Assembly (NCBI GenBank): GCA_027575805.1
Contig: JANBPU010000327.1
Coordinates: 1 to 16,422 of the forward strand
Direction of reading: 5' to 3'
Source of the DNA: Mycoemilia scoparia
Lineage: Eukaryota; Kickxellomycota; Kickxellomycetes; Kickxellales; Kickxellaceae
Length of the DNA: 16,422 bases
The first letter of the stretch is position 1; each line of letters opens with the position of its first letter. Shown in pieces: positions 8,801 through 16,422 of the stretch. The translations under genes were made by a program, and so were the position numbers. The notes under the pieces were generated by a model that had not been told where the DNA came from, did not search any database, and worked only from the letters and a program-made list of their open reading frames with translations.

Positions 8801-11800
8801 TGTTACCCTTAGGACTAGTGCGAGTCATTCCAAGCGGTGTCTCATCATCATCCTCGTCGCTAGCGTCACCATCACGATTTGGACTTCGATCACTCTCTGG
8901 ACTACTGTCCTTTGACTTTGACTTTTCATTTTCTTTAGGCACAGTACTAGGGTCAATAGATGGAGACATTTGCTTACGCAACAAAATTCGTGAAATTCTT
9001 TGGGCGGCACCAGGAACTCCCATCAAGTAGCTATCAACATCAGCAATGAGCTGATCGACATTGTAGTAATCATCAGGAGAGATTGAGTCAATGATGTTTT
9101 GGTAAGCCGCTGTTGCTGAAGCGACAGCTGATTCCGCATTTTCTGGCATAGGGCCATATTGATCATAAGATGATTCTTCTGCATGATACCCACTGCTGTT
9201 GCTGCCATTATATGACTTGGTACTTTGACTATTATTGCGACTTAAACGAATGCTTCTGCTTCTGCTTCTATTATTGATGCTAGTCGACCGACTAACTGCT
9301 TTGCTAGTGTCTGCGGATGTTGTTGTTGTATTTGTGGAATATGTTGTATTCGGCTGAATATTACCGCTACCACTTTCAGTATATCCAGCACCTGCAGTCA
9401 TATCATTAGATGGGTAGGAACCCGACTCTGAACTCTTTTGTTTGGCTGATTTCCAGAAAGAAAGCTTCAAGAGGGATTTGTGAATATTTGCTGTGTTGGG
9501 GCTTTCTGAGCCTGCCACCGCGCTATCAGCTGTCGATGATGTTGCATAGGAGTCAGCAACATTGCTGCCAGAAGCGTAATATGATGATTCATCACCGCCT
9601 GCAGGTGGAGTGGTGGCTGGTTTTTTCGAGCCAGATGTCGTGTTGCTTCGAGACAATAGCTTTTTCGACAAAGATTGTTTTCTGGACACAGTAGTAGTTG
9701 ATCTCGAAACACTGTTCCTGTGGTGAACTCCGTCGGGGGAATTTGAATAAACAGAGCTCTCGTGCTGATTTGATAGTGACGCTGGGGTGTTGGCTCCACT
9801 GATGTTTACCTGAGCCGCTTGGGATCGTGATATCTGTCTGGCATTTTCACTAGATACCAAGTTATTGGCTGACAACGATTCGAAGTTTTGACTAGGAGAA
9901 TCTTCAAAAGCACTACTGCTGCCACCATCATCATATTCATTTGCACTTTCGCCATTGTCATCTTGTGAAGTAGCATAGATACTACTGTCAAAGCTTTGGT
10001 AATTGCGATGTTGGAGTTGCGAATGGCTCTTGTGGTGACGAACAAGTGAATTGCTACCACTTCCACCATCATTTTGCTGCATCTTCTGCTGTAATTTATA
10101 TGGCTTCTGAGAACCAGGATTTTCCTTGATGCTAGGACCACTACCTAGCATATCATTGGTCATAGAAAGTTGTACGGCTGGTGCAAAGGAACCCTTAACC
10201 CAGTTAGCATTGTCCTTGATGACCTTGTGTGTGTCTGGGCTATAATCAAGTGCGTCAACAACAGAGACTGGATTGGCCTGAGAAGGAGAGGATTCTTCTG
10301 AACATTGTTTTTCTGGGCCTTGGGCTTTTGAAGCCTCCGCTGTCGTGGCCGCCGCCTGCCTATCAAGCAGAGATAGCGGTTTATCATCGTCGTCTTCAAT
10401 AAACTTGAGACCTCTGGTATTGGATGGTTTAACACCACCTGGCCACTGTCTCTGTCTTCGTGGCCTAGCACCACTAGTCGGAACTGCATTGACGAAGGCC
10501 CCAGGCATCAAATTATTACTAAGAGAGAAGTTTTGAGTAGCTATCTCCGTATGGTTATTCATATCACTAAATCGGTCATTGGGATAATGAGGAGAACTGC
10601 CATAATTTATAGCATTATCATTATCTGTTGTTTCAGGTGTTGGAACTTGTTGAAGATGATTGTGGCGACCACGTCTCTGGGTCAACCTTCTTCTACTTGT
10701 GCTGCTGCTGGTGGTAGTGGCATCGTTACGACCAAAATTACCCTGGCCTCCACTACCTTCCTGATTTAGGAAAACATCAGGAGAATTATTGGTGGTCGAA
10801 ACAGTGGCAAATGTTGATGGGGATCCTGAATATTGAATGGAGGATGCGGAATCAGATATATTTGAAAAAGACCCATTTCTAGAATAAGAGCGGCGTCGTG
10901 ATATGGCTACATTAGAATCAACGTATAATTCACTTGCTTCTTCATCTCTCTTGTCATTGCTATTGTGGGTATTTAAAGGGCTACTAGTAGTAGCTAGGTT
11001 AACAAGGGGGTCTTTTTTATCAAATGCGTCGTGCATTGCCTTGAAATGATTAGCTTTAACACTGGCCAAATTCAATGATAAGGATGATGTTGATTCGACC
11101 AAGTGGTTATGAGATTTGTGTTCCTTCTTGGGCAAAATGCTCTCGACGTCGCTCAAGCTATTGTCAGTCGAACTACTATAATAGTCTTCATCTTTAGGTA
11201 AATCAGGCATCTTCATTTTCATGAAAGAGTCGGTTCTTTTTATTTTACCCTGAGCCAAATTGATGCTTTTGCTTGCACTATTGCCATTAGCGGTGGGAAG
11301 TGGCTGATTAGCCATGGTGATTCGAGCTTGAACTAATGCTAAAGGTTCCTCTTCCTCACTTTCACCAGTATCACTCTGCTTAAAGCTGCTGTTGGTTTTA
11401 AGATGAACTGCAGGACTGTTGTTCATTGATTTTCCCCTGATATCTTGCATTGATTTTGCATGAGCGAGAGATCGACCCTTCAGTGATGAATTATCAAACC
11501 CATCATCATCTGCTGCATCAACAGCATTACAATAAAAGCTATCATTTTCTACATTAGGCGGCCTAACATCACGATGCCTATCACTAGTGACCTTCATGCT
11601 AGAGTGTCGGCTAATAGTACCATTCCTGTCTCTAGAAAATGGCGATGAACCAACATGTGTCTTTGCTGGTTTTTGTGACGGCGGTGTAACTGGACGAGTG
11701 TGTGGAGTTGGAGGTCTTGCCTGTCGGAAAGGAGCAACAGTATTATTGTTGTTTTGAAGCGGCAATGCGTCATCATATGGAGAAATTTCCCAAGACTCAC

Positions 11801-14287
11801 TGCTAACATTCATATTCCCGGAGGAGTTTGACATGAATGACGACCCTTGGTTTGCAGTGGCACCCTTGAAAGAGGATGAGGAAGATGTCGCACCATCAAA
11901 ACTGTCACTCTGGGCTGCAGTAGTAGTATTAGTAGTCAACACTTGGCGACGAAGATACTGCGATAACGCATGCTTTTTGCCAGTTTTGGGGTTTTTGTTG
12001 AAATTCCCATGGTGATCGCTATTACTACTCGTAGTGATGGAAGAAGCAGTAGTAGCATCAACATGTGGATGAGGGCTCGATAACCTCCGAGCAAATTTCA
12101 ATTGAGAATCGATATCCACAATCTCATCTTCATCATCGGCATCAACATCACAATCAGTCGCAGGGTCGTTTTTATTGGTGGTCAAAACATGATGGTGTGA
12201 AACCAAGGGTTCAGACGGCTTGTCTGGAACAACCTGCTCAGGTGAACTCTCTGGTTCATTTGATATGGTCGTGTCAGCATTATTATTACTACTACTACTA
12301 CTACTACTTCTATTGTGTACCTGATGCAAGATTCCTCGAGATACCTCACGGCGTAAAAATGGCGTAGAACCACTATTTTCCTTTGTAGATACGTCTTTTA
12401 TCGCTGTCTGAAGGGGCATGTCATCGCTATCTTCATCACTAGGCATATTAATTCCCTGCTGATTGTGATGGTGCTCTTGGTGATGAATCTCAGGAACTCT
12501 AGAATCAGTCACATCAAGTGGTGTTGAGGAATTATCAACTGGAACACAATTGACTGGAGTATCAGATTGACCATCAGAAAATCCCTCAGACAAAGCCCCA
12601 GCATCAATCCCAGTTTCCAAATAACTTTGTGAATACTCATTGCAATAAAATTTGCTGCCTCCACTATTATTTTGGAATGAGGACCTTTTACTATCAGCTT
12701 TTGTTGTTGTTGTTGTGGCGTTATTTTGATTATTATTATTTGATTGTGGAACGCGAACAGTGGCCAAAGGAATATCAGCATCAGAAGAGTGAGCATCCGA
12801 AGAGGCATAAGAATAATAGCCGTTAGTAATATCATTGCTCATCATACTGGCATCGTGGGCATAGTGAAATGGTGTATCAGTTGTGGTATTTGGATACTGT
12901 TGGTTTTGTTGGTAGTTATAGTGGTTGCTAAAGCCACCGCCATTGCCACCAACGTGGTTATAGTATTGTGGATTCATCTGTTGATATTGATATTGTGGAG
13001 AAAAATAGGCACCGCCCCCACCTACACTGCCAGCAATATCGCTATTGTTGGGAATTTGGTTTTGAGAAAACGAAGGAGATGGCGTCAAATCTTGATATTT
13101 GTATGAATTATTAAAGGGAGGTAAAGCAAGCGACGTTGGTGGGTGTTGTTGCTGAGAATATATATTATGTGGATATTGGCCATAGGCTTGATTTGGCAAC
13201 CCTCCTCTTGGACTTGAATAGCCAGCAGCTGCACCATTGTTTATATATCCCATTCCCATGGAAGGCGTGGGCGCCATATTGCCACCGCCAATAGATACAG
13301 AAGCCTCATTTGGTCTTGATAAAGTGGTTGGCTGGGAGAAATAGTCGTTATTATTGCTCATTGACATAGGGATTTGAGTTGCAGTTGGTGTCGTCATATT
13401 TGCCATGGTTATTGAGGATGCAGTGGTTGGGATATAGTTCTGCTGCTGCTGCTGAAGCATGGCGGGAGCATAAGCATTAGGGCGACTATAATCGGGCAAG
13501 CCGTTGTTGTTGCCATTGTCGTTTATTGTAGCTGAAGTTAGAGCACTTAATGGTAGGTTATCATCTTCGTCATCGTTATCAGGCAAATGGTTGTTTTTAA
13601 TGCGAGATGGGAGATTATTTGTGTGTAAGCTAAGTGAGTTTGGTTCAGGGACACCAGAACCGTGATGCTTTTGATAGGTATATTGGACCGGCGCCTATAA
13701 CAATTGCAAAAAGTCAAGGCATAAAGACAAAGATATAAGTTGAATAATGCATACAGACAATTGACATTATGGAAAACAATCAGAGGCATATCGCGATGGA
13801 ATAAAAGATATACCAGCATGATGAGAATCCTGATAGACAACACACATCATTGTTACAAATAAATTTGAAGGAAGGGGGGTGGGGTGATAGAGGACAGGGA
13901 CAAGTTCACGCATAGGATGCGGGAATAAAGCACAATAACCATCATTGTTTGAAAAGAAAAGGGCATAAAGTCTTTGTTAAAAGACTATTACACCAGCCTA
14001 TTTTAAGCTCACAACATGGTATAGCATAATATAGGACCAGAACAATATAAACTCAAGACAGGATGGATATGCCAAAGCATGTAAAGGGAACCAGGAGTTT
14101 TAGAGATCGCAAAGGATATACGGTTGTTGTATTATATAGAGAAGGTTGATGGTGGCATATATGCGTTTATATATATGTGTGTATGTGCGTATATAGGAAC
14201 AGTTTTGCCTGCGTCCGTGTATGTATGCTAGTAATAATAGCAAGAAATGCATAAAACTAAAAAAGAGAGGGAGAATACGCTTACCAT
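5868..14287 (-). CDS. Giant coiled-coil/RA/PH scaffold protein, MRL-like; join(5868..13694,14285..14287) on minus
   Basis: A likely membrane-associated adaptor that reads a Ras-family GTPase and phosphoinositides. The inferred gene has an ATG-only exon (14285-14287), a 590-base intron and a 7,827-base exon, giving 2,609 residues. The reading frame stays open above the first exon-2 ATG (Met80) up to a 3' splice site at 13695, and the spliced start MAPVQYTYQKHHGSG has a good context (CCAAATGG). Residues 1-1750 are disordered, rich in Ser, Asn, Gln and Thr. Residues 1758-1795 form a charged helix/coiled coil (EKEKKEQERIHKEKVRVALE), 1796-1880 an RA domain (VSIRIFVADAKRYFTF onward), and 1912-2018 a PH domain with a basic patch (VKKSKWRER) and the invariant C-terminal Trp2011. 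A six-proline run follows at 2302-2307. Coiled coil-RA-PH-proline order is that of animal Mig10/RIAM/Lamellipodin; Grb7-type adaptors share only RA-PH. Seven acidic-x-PL motifs precede RA and four GSLL/GSLI motifs follow PH. The domain calls are firm; the cellular role is inferred. Confidence 0.88.
12288..12308. repeat. (ACT)7 microsatellite encoding poly-Ser
   Basis: Seven perfect ACT units, AGT on the coding strand, encode a run of seven serines in the disordered N-terminal part of the RA-PH protein. Three ATT units (Asn) follow directly in the protein. The uniform codon shows slippage growth, so length may vary between strains. Confidence 0.85.
13440..13454. repeat. (CTG)5 repeat encoding poly-Gln
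   Basis: Five CTG units on plus are CAG codons on minus, giving the five glutamines just after Met80 of the RA-PH protein. Interrupted GTT/TTG repeats near 12700-12720 encode Thr and Asn runs in the same region. Confidence 0.8.
13695..14284 (-). other. Intron 1 of the RA-PH gene, directly after the start codon
   Basis: On the minus strand the 5' site reads AAATG|GTAAGC at 14284 and the 3' site TTGTTATAG|GCG at 13695. A branch-point-like TTGAC sits with its A about 19 bases before the AG, followed by a T-rich tract. Splicing joins ATG to GCG CCG GTC in frame (phase 0). The intron is 590 bases, long for a fungus, and includes TA/TG microsatellite around 14156-14195 and a C-rich tract on the transcript strand (13870-13899). 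If retained, translation from the same ATG would stop after 19 codons. Confidence 0.75.
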
Positions 14288-14340
14288 TTGGCAGAATTCG
14301 AAAGTTTATTCAAGTCTTGGCTCGGCTAAAAGTAAAAGTG

Positions 14341-14354
14341 GTGTGTGTGTGTGT
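14341..14354. repeat. (GT)7 microsatellite
   Basis: Seven perfect GT units, CA on the transcript strand, lie about 55 bases upstream of the proposed start codon of the RA-PH gene, inside its leader. Confidence 0.85.
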
Positions 14355-14443
14355 ATTACGAGTCTGAAACGAGGGAGGAGTGATAGGCAAGTAAATAAGT
14401 AGAAATAAATACAATACAAATAAATGAAAACAAGATAGAGTTT

Positions 14444-14458
14444 ATGATGATGATGATG
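14444..14458. repeat. (ATG)5 microsatellite
   Basis: Five perfect ATG units on plus, CAT on the transcript strand of the large gene, lie in its leader. They do not create upstream ATGs on the minus-strand transcript. Confidence 0.85.
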
Positions 14459-15087
14459 AACGAGGAGAGGAGAAGAGAAGGGAAATCAAGAAAAGCAAAT
14501 AAGCAGGAAAATAACAGTAGTTTATAGTAACCTCCAACTGATCTGTTGTTGTGGTGGTTGTAGTCGTTGAGTGCAAAAAAAGTCAAAACAAAGCACAAAT
14601 GAATATGAAGGCTCCAAGCTTAGAATCAAAAGGGCAAAGCTGATTGGGGAAGTTGAGTCCAAACAAGTATGCGTGTGGGCGTGGTGGAGTGCGTCAAATA
14701 ACTTGCATGTAGATGCACGAACACAGACTGCCAGAGAGACCAATGTAAGTAGGCAGCAGCTGTCTGGTCAACAAGGATCCACACACACACAGATAGAAAG
14801 GCAAAATTAAAGATTTGACAAGAACGTGGTGGTGGCGTGGATATGCTGTGGCTCAAAGCACAAGGTCCCAAAGAAAAGCTCCAGGAATAACCGGAATATT
14901 TGAAAAGGCCAAAAGTAAAAATATACAACTAAAGGTGTATATTATTTGTAATGGTATCGATACTATCTGGTAATGTCCGCAAATCAAAGACTTGGTTGTA
15001 TTGTAGCTGCTGTGGTCAAAGCTTTGTTCTAGCACTCAAACAACAAGGAGGTTTTGCAAATTAAAAACAACCAAATCAAATATTATA

Positions 15088-15093
15088 TTTATA
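15088..15093 (-). promoter_or_regulatory. Possible TATA box (TATAAA on minus)
   Basis: TTTATA on plus reads TATAAA, extending to TATAAATATAATA, on minus, about 800 bases upstream of the proposed start codon of the RA-PH gene. The same AT-rich block lies about 45 bases before a small plus-strand open frame, so it could serve either direction. A second TTTATA is at 15665-15670. Confidence 0.3.
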
Positions 15094-15135
15094 GAAAAGC
15101 AAAAAAGAAGATCAGGCTGGCCAAATGATGAGGAC

Positions 15136-15423
15136 ATGGTAGTCTTTAAATATTTAGCTACTGTAGTAGTAGCAGCCGTAATGGTTGAACCCGCTTTGTC
15201 ACAAGAAACAAGAGAATGCATGTCAAGCCTCCCCCTTTCTCTTGAAAACACACAAGCCGCCCACATTTTAATATTTAGCTGTATGCCTTTGACTGAATTC
15301 TGGCCATATTGGAATTTTATTGCCCTTTATTCTTCATTGACAACTCAGGAAATGTGTTGCAGTAGACAGCTCATGGGTGATCGACTGGGCCAACTGAGAC
15401 TGAGACTGAGACTGGAGTTTTAG
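15136..15423 (+). CDS. Candidate small secreted cysteine-containing protein
   Basis: This is a 95-codon open frame with a signal-peptide-like start: a short basic n-region (MVVFK), a hydrophobic core (YLATVVVAAVMV) and a polar end with a plausible cleavage after ALS. Four cysteines follow (in ECMSS, SCMPL and MCCSR). The ATG context is fair (purine at -3, G at +4), an AT-rich TATA-like block lies about 45 bases upstream, and AATAAA lies at 15479-15484, 56 bases after the stop, preceded by TGTA motifs. Against it: no recognised family, a C-terminus (LRLRLRLEF) made by a hexanucleotide repeat, and a location inside the likely promoter of the divergent RA-PH gene. A secreted effector-like protein is possible, as is chance. 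Confidence 0.22.
   Translation: MVVFKYLATVVVAAVMVEPALSQETRECMSSLPLSLENTQAAHILIFSCMPLTEFWPYWNFIALYSSLTTQEMCCSRQLMGDRLGQLRLRLRLEF
15393..15415. repeat. (ACTGAG)n hexanucleotide repeat
   Basis: Three perfect ACTGAG units and a partial fourth. They encode the LRLRLRL end of the weak small open frame that overlaps them. Confidence 0.75.
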
Positions 15424-15559
15424 CAAAGATGTATGAGTATGTAGTGTGGGAGACCAAGTCATCAAAAAAGTAGCGTGCAATAAAGAAGCTGCAACAGAAG
15501 CAGCAGCGAAAGTCGTGTTGAGACCATTACTGTTGAACTGTGGCCAGTAAAACGAGGGG

Positions 15560-15662
15560 GTGGGTGGGCATTTAAGACCAGTGGTTGCAACCCAGGTACA
15601 TTTTCGGCCTTATTTTTATTCGATCGCAATATCAGAAGCAACAGCAGTCTCCACCCACCCAC
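15560..15662. repeat. Inverted repeat GTGGGTGGG / CCCACCCAC
   Basis: GTGGGTGGG at 15560-15568 is matched exactly by CCCACCCAC at 15654-15662, with 85 bases between. The left arm belongs to a G-rich run (five, three and three Gs) that could stack. Confidence 0.5.
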
Positions 15663-16132
15663 AATTTATACCAACAAGCCCCCTCCTCGCTTTCTTGCCA
15701 TACTCATTCATCTATCCATCTAGCCGCTTGGTAGGACGTCTTTTCCTTATTTGCTTGCTTCCTTGAATAAAACAACAACAATGGCAGGTGCCAAAACCAG
15801 CTAGATAGTACACCAAAAAGAATGTCAAAAACAAATGTTGCAGCTACGAATGAGAGAACACAGATAAAGTGTTGGTAGCTAAAAACGCTTGTCTGGTATG
15901 CGGCTCTCCTTTCTGTCGCCCAATCACTCAGCCCCAGGCCTTTTTCAGGCTTGTGTTCATGCGATCATATTGGGAGGCATTTTCATAGTAAACCAGAAAC
16001 TCCGCCAAGTTTAAAAACTATGATCCTTTACCTGTGCGTTTATCCCCACTATACAGGAAAGAGCCCACTTTCTCACCAGCCTGCGGGCATTTCTTGACAT
16101 ATCCCTCAAAGATTACAACTCGATGGTACACT

Positions 16133-16224
16133 GCAATGGCAAAAAATACATGTAAACCAATCAATAGGCAGAAAAATGCCTAAAGTAGGCTATTTATTAG
16201 TCAATTCGGATTTTTTGCCATAGC
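16133..16224. repeat. Nested inverted repeat
   Basis: A perfect 12-base arm ATGGCAAAAAAT (16136-16147) pairs with ATTTTTTGCCAT (16210-16221). Allowing one mismatch extends it to 14 of 15 pairs (16133-16147 with 16210-16224). The 62-base spacer contains a second small hairpin, TAGGCA (16165-16170) and TGCCTA (16177-16182), and a CCAAT box. No flanking target-site duplication stands out. Confidence 0.65.
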
Positions 16225-16422
16225 GATATATCATATTTCGTCAATCTGTATAGTTTTCGACCATATTTCTGACTCTTGATTTGGCAAGTCCTCCATAAAA
16301 AGGGAACAGGCAGATGATACCCTCACATATTCCCTGCAAACCAGCTCATAAACTATACGTACATTTTAGCTGGAGCCTCAGTGATGATTGGCTGGTATCC
16401 AAGGGAACACTCTAGGCAACCT

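Larger units (their letters stand above)
14288..15135 (-). promoter_or_regulatory. Leader and proximal promoter region of the RA-PH gene
   Basis: These 848 bases lie just upstream of the proposed ATG exon. On the transcript strand they are pyrimidine-rich, with CA and CAT microsatellites. No convincing coding exon is seen: the minus-strand open frames here are poly-T-driven hydrophobic strings lacking good ATG starts. A TATAAATATA-like sequence at 15086-15093 on minus could place the transcription start near 15060, making a leader of roughly 770 bases. A further leader intron cannot be excluded. Confidence 0.4.
15424..16422. other. Non-coding region at the right edge
   Basis: About 1 kb with no credible gene on either strand. 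It holds CCAAT boxes at 15920-15924 and 16157-16161, an ATTGG at 15969-15973, a G-rich/C-rich inverted repeat (15560-15568 with 15654-15662) and a nested inverted repeat (16133-16224). I saw no tRNA-like cloverleaf or B-box, no rRNA and no transposase fragment. It is probably distal promoter of the RA-PH gene, or of a gene beyond the edge. Confidence 0.45.

Noticed and set aside
13584..13586. TTG start for the large minus-strand protein, giving 2,572 residues
   Set aside because: This is an ordinary leucine codon in a frame that stays open to a good 3' splice site at 13695. The ATG lies across an intron at 14285-14287.
13547..13843. Minus-strand open frame of 98 codons over the intron and start of exon 2
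   Set aside because: It lies mostly inside the proposed intron and ends in the wrong frame of exon 2; no domain or conserved motif.
13870..13899. G-quadruplex in the intron (GGGGGGTGGGG plus GGG)
   Set aside because: Only three separate G-runs of three or more with one long loop; on the transcript strand it is C-rich, so an RNA quadruplex is not expected.
14356..15035. Several minus-strand open frames of 60-100 codons in the leader region
   Set aside because: Their hydrophobic strings come from poly-T and pyrimidine tracts, most lack an ATG at a good position, and they overlap each other in different frames.
15560..15766. Plus-strand open frame of 68 codons
   Set aside because: It starts in the G-rich inverted-repeat arm, has no signal peptide or motif and looks like chance in C-rich DNA.
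1..16422. tRNA, rRNA, CRISPR array or transposase genes
   Set aside because: No B-box with matching A-box, no regularly spaced direct repeats and no transposase or reverse-transcriptase motifs were found in either strand.

Overview
The window is nuclear DNA from a fungus. The evidence is an intron-poor, moderately AT-rich layout, a nuclear-type mitochondrial ribosomal protein of the yeast Mrpl38 kind, a Pim1-type mitochondrial Lon protease with a long presequence, GT-AG splicing, AATAAA-type 3' ends, and a giant low-complexity RA-PH protein. Very long uninterrupted exons (3.9 kb and 7.8 kb) and Ser/Asn/Gln tracts would fit an early-diverging ('zygomycete'-grade) lineage, but I cannot fix the phylum from the sequence alone.

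Layout, left to right. (1) 1-433: mostly AT-rich intergenic DNA, with a short open frame at the extreme left that might be the tail of a neighbouring gene. (2) 434-826, minus: mitochondrial ribosomal protein uL14m. (3) 827-1681: an 855-bp divergent promoter region with CCAAT boxes and a CRE-like site. (4) 1682-5548, plus: mitochondrial ATP-dependent Lon protease, complete and intronless. (5) 5549-5867: a short convergent 3' intergenic region. (6) 5868-14287, minus: one very large gene. I infer two coding exons: an exon holding the ATG alone (14285-14287), a 590-bp intron (13695-14284), and a 7,827-bp exon, giving a 2,609-residue protein. It has a short coiled coil, a Ras-association domain and a PH domain, followed by a proline run. 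This order resembles the animal Mig10/RIAM/Lamellipodin (MRL) adaptors. It sits between a roughly 1,750-residue disordered N-terminus and a roughly 590-residue disordered C-terminus. (7) 14288-16422: a long, repeat-rich region with the leader and promoter of the large gene, one weak candidate for a small secreted protein on the plus strand, and a nested inverted repeat near the right end.

The first two genes both act in the mitochondrial matrix (translation and protein quality control), are transcribed divergently and may share control. The third is probably a Ras-family-GTPase and phosphoinositide-reading scaffold at the plasma membrane. Its most striking feature is an array of seven copies of an acidic-x-Pro-Leu short motif before the RA domain and a second array of Gly-Ser-Leu-Leu motifs after the PH domain. 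They look like docking sites for a repeated binding partner that I cannot name. This is the best candidate in the window for undescribed biology.
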